Assembly (NCBI GenBank): GCA_023140905.1
Contig: JAGLKS010000026.1
Span: 1 to 5,467, forward strand
DNA length: 5,467 bases
From: Alphaproteobacteria bacterium
Lineage (GTDB): Bacteria > Pseudomonadota > Alphaproteobacteria > Micavibrionales > Micavibrionaceae
Reading direction: 5' to 3'
The translations under genes were made by a program, and so were the position numbers. Each line of letters begins with the position of its first letter. Position 1 is the stretch's first letter. The notes under the pieces were generated by a model. It made no database searches. It was not told the origin of the DNA and saw nothing but the letters and a program-made list of their open reading frames with translations. Of this stretch, positions 5,365 through 5,467 are shown piece after piece.

Positions 5365-5467
5365 ATGTTTGATAGTTTGAGCGAAAAGCTAGGAAACGTC
5401 TTCACAAAACTTAGGGGCAAAGCTTCTTTGAGTGATAACGATGTTATGGCGGTTTCCCGTGAAATCC
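5365..5467 (+). CDS. ffh: Signal recognition particle protein Ffh (5' end only)
   Basis: Only the first 34 codons are present; the gene runs off the right edge. Ffh binds SRP RNA and the signal sequences of nascent chains, and hydrolyses GTP together with FtsY. The visible part, beginning MFDSLSEKLGNVFTKLRG and continuing ASLSDNDVMAVSREI, is the first helices of the N domain and matches the usual Ffh opening closely. The GTPase and methionine-rich M domains lie outside the window. The ATG at 5365 has AAAGGA at 5347-5352, 12 nt upstream, a rather long spacing. It is divergent from dapF across 173 nt and is predicted to have a long structured leader. A paralogue such as FtsY or FlhF is unlikely given this N-terminus. 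Confidence 0.9.
   Translation, partial: MFDSLSEKLGNVFTKLRGKASLSDNDVMAVSREI

Overview
The window looks like a chromosomal housekeeping segment of an alphaproteobacterium with moderately low GC. The evidence is the gene order (ffh facing away from dapF-mtaB-ftsY, a neighbourhood familiar in alphaproteobacteria) and protein signatures such as the DapF active-site strings GACGNASRC and ERGCGVTEACGSGACA. I cannot name genus or order from sequence alone. There is no sign of mobile elements, CRISPR, tRNA or rRNA.

Layout. Positions 1-135 are an AT-rich upstream region with an extended -10 promoter and a TAGATAA palindrome. They lead into a 99-residue plus-strand gene of unknown function (136-435), closed by a hairpin terminator (468-490). 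Converging on it from the right is a four-gene minus-strand operon, in transcription order: dapF (start 5191), mtaB (start 4397), ftsY (start 3092) and amn (start 2064, end 550). The gaps between these genes are only 20, 36 and 35 nt and hold no convincing internal promoter or terminator. A 173-nt divergent regulatory region (5192-5364) separates dapF from the first 34 codons of ffh, which runs off the right end on the plus strand.

Functions. DapF makes meso-diaminopimelate for peptidoglycan and lysine. MtaB methylthiolates t6A37 in tRNA. FtsY is the membrane receptor for the signal recognition particle, and Ffh is the particle's own GTPase, so both SRP GTPases sit within about 2.3 kb of each other. 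Amn hydrolyses AMP to adenine and ribose 5-phosphate. The genes are not one pathway; together they look like a growth-related housekeeping cluster.

The least explained DNA is the dapF-ffh intergenic region. There the two predicted promoters share the same -10 bases, a perfect 8-bp inverted repeat follows the predicted ffh start site, and the ffh leader can form several mutually exclusive stems. The 99-residue gene is the only gene without a recognised family. I found no convincing novel multi-gene system.
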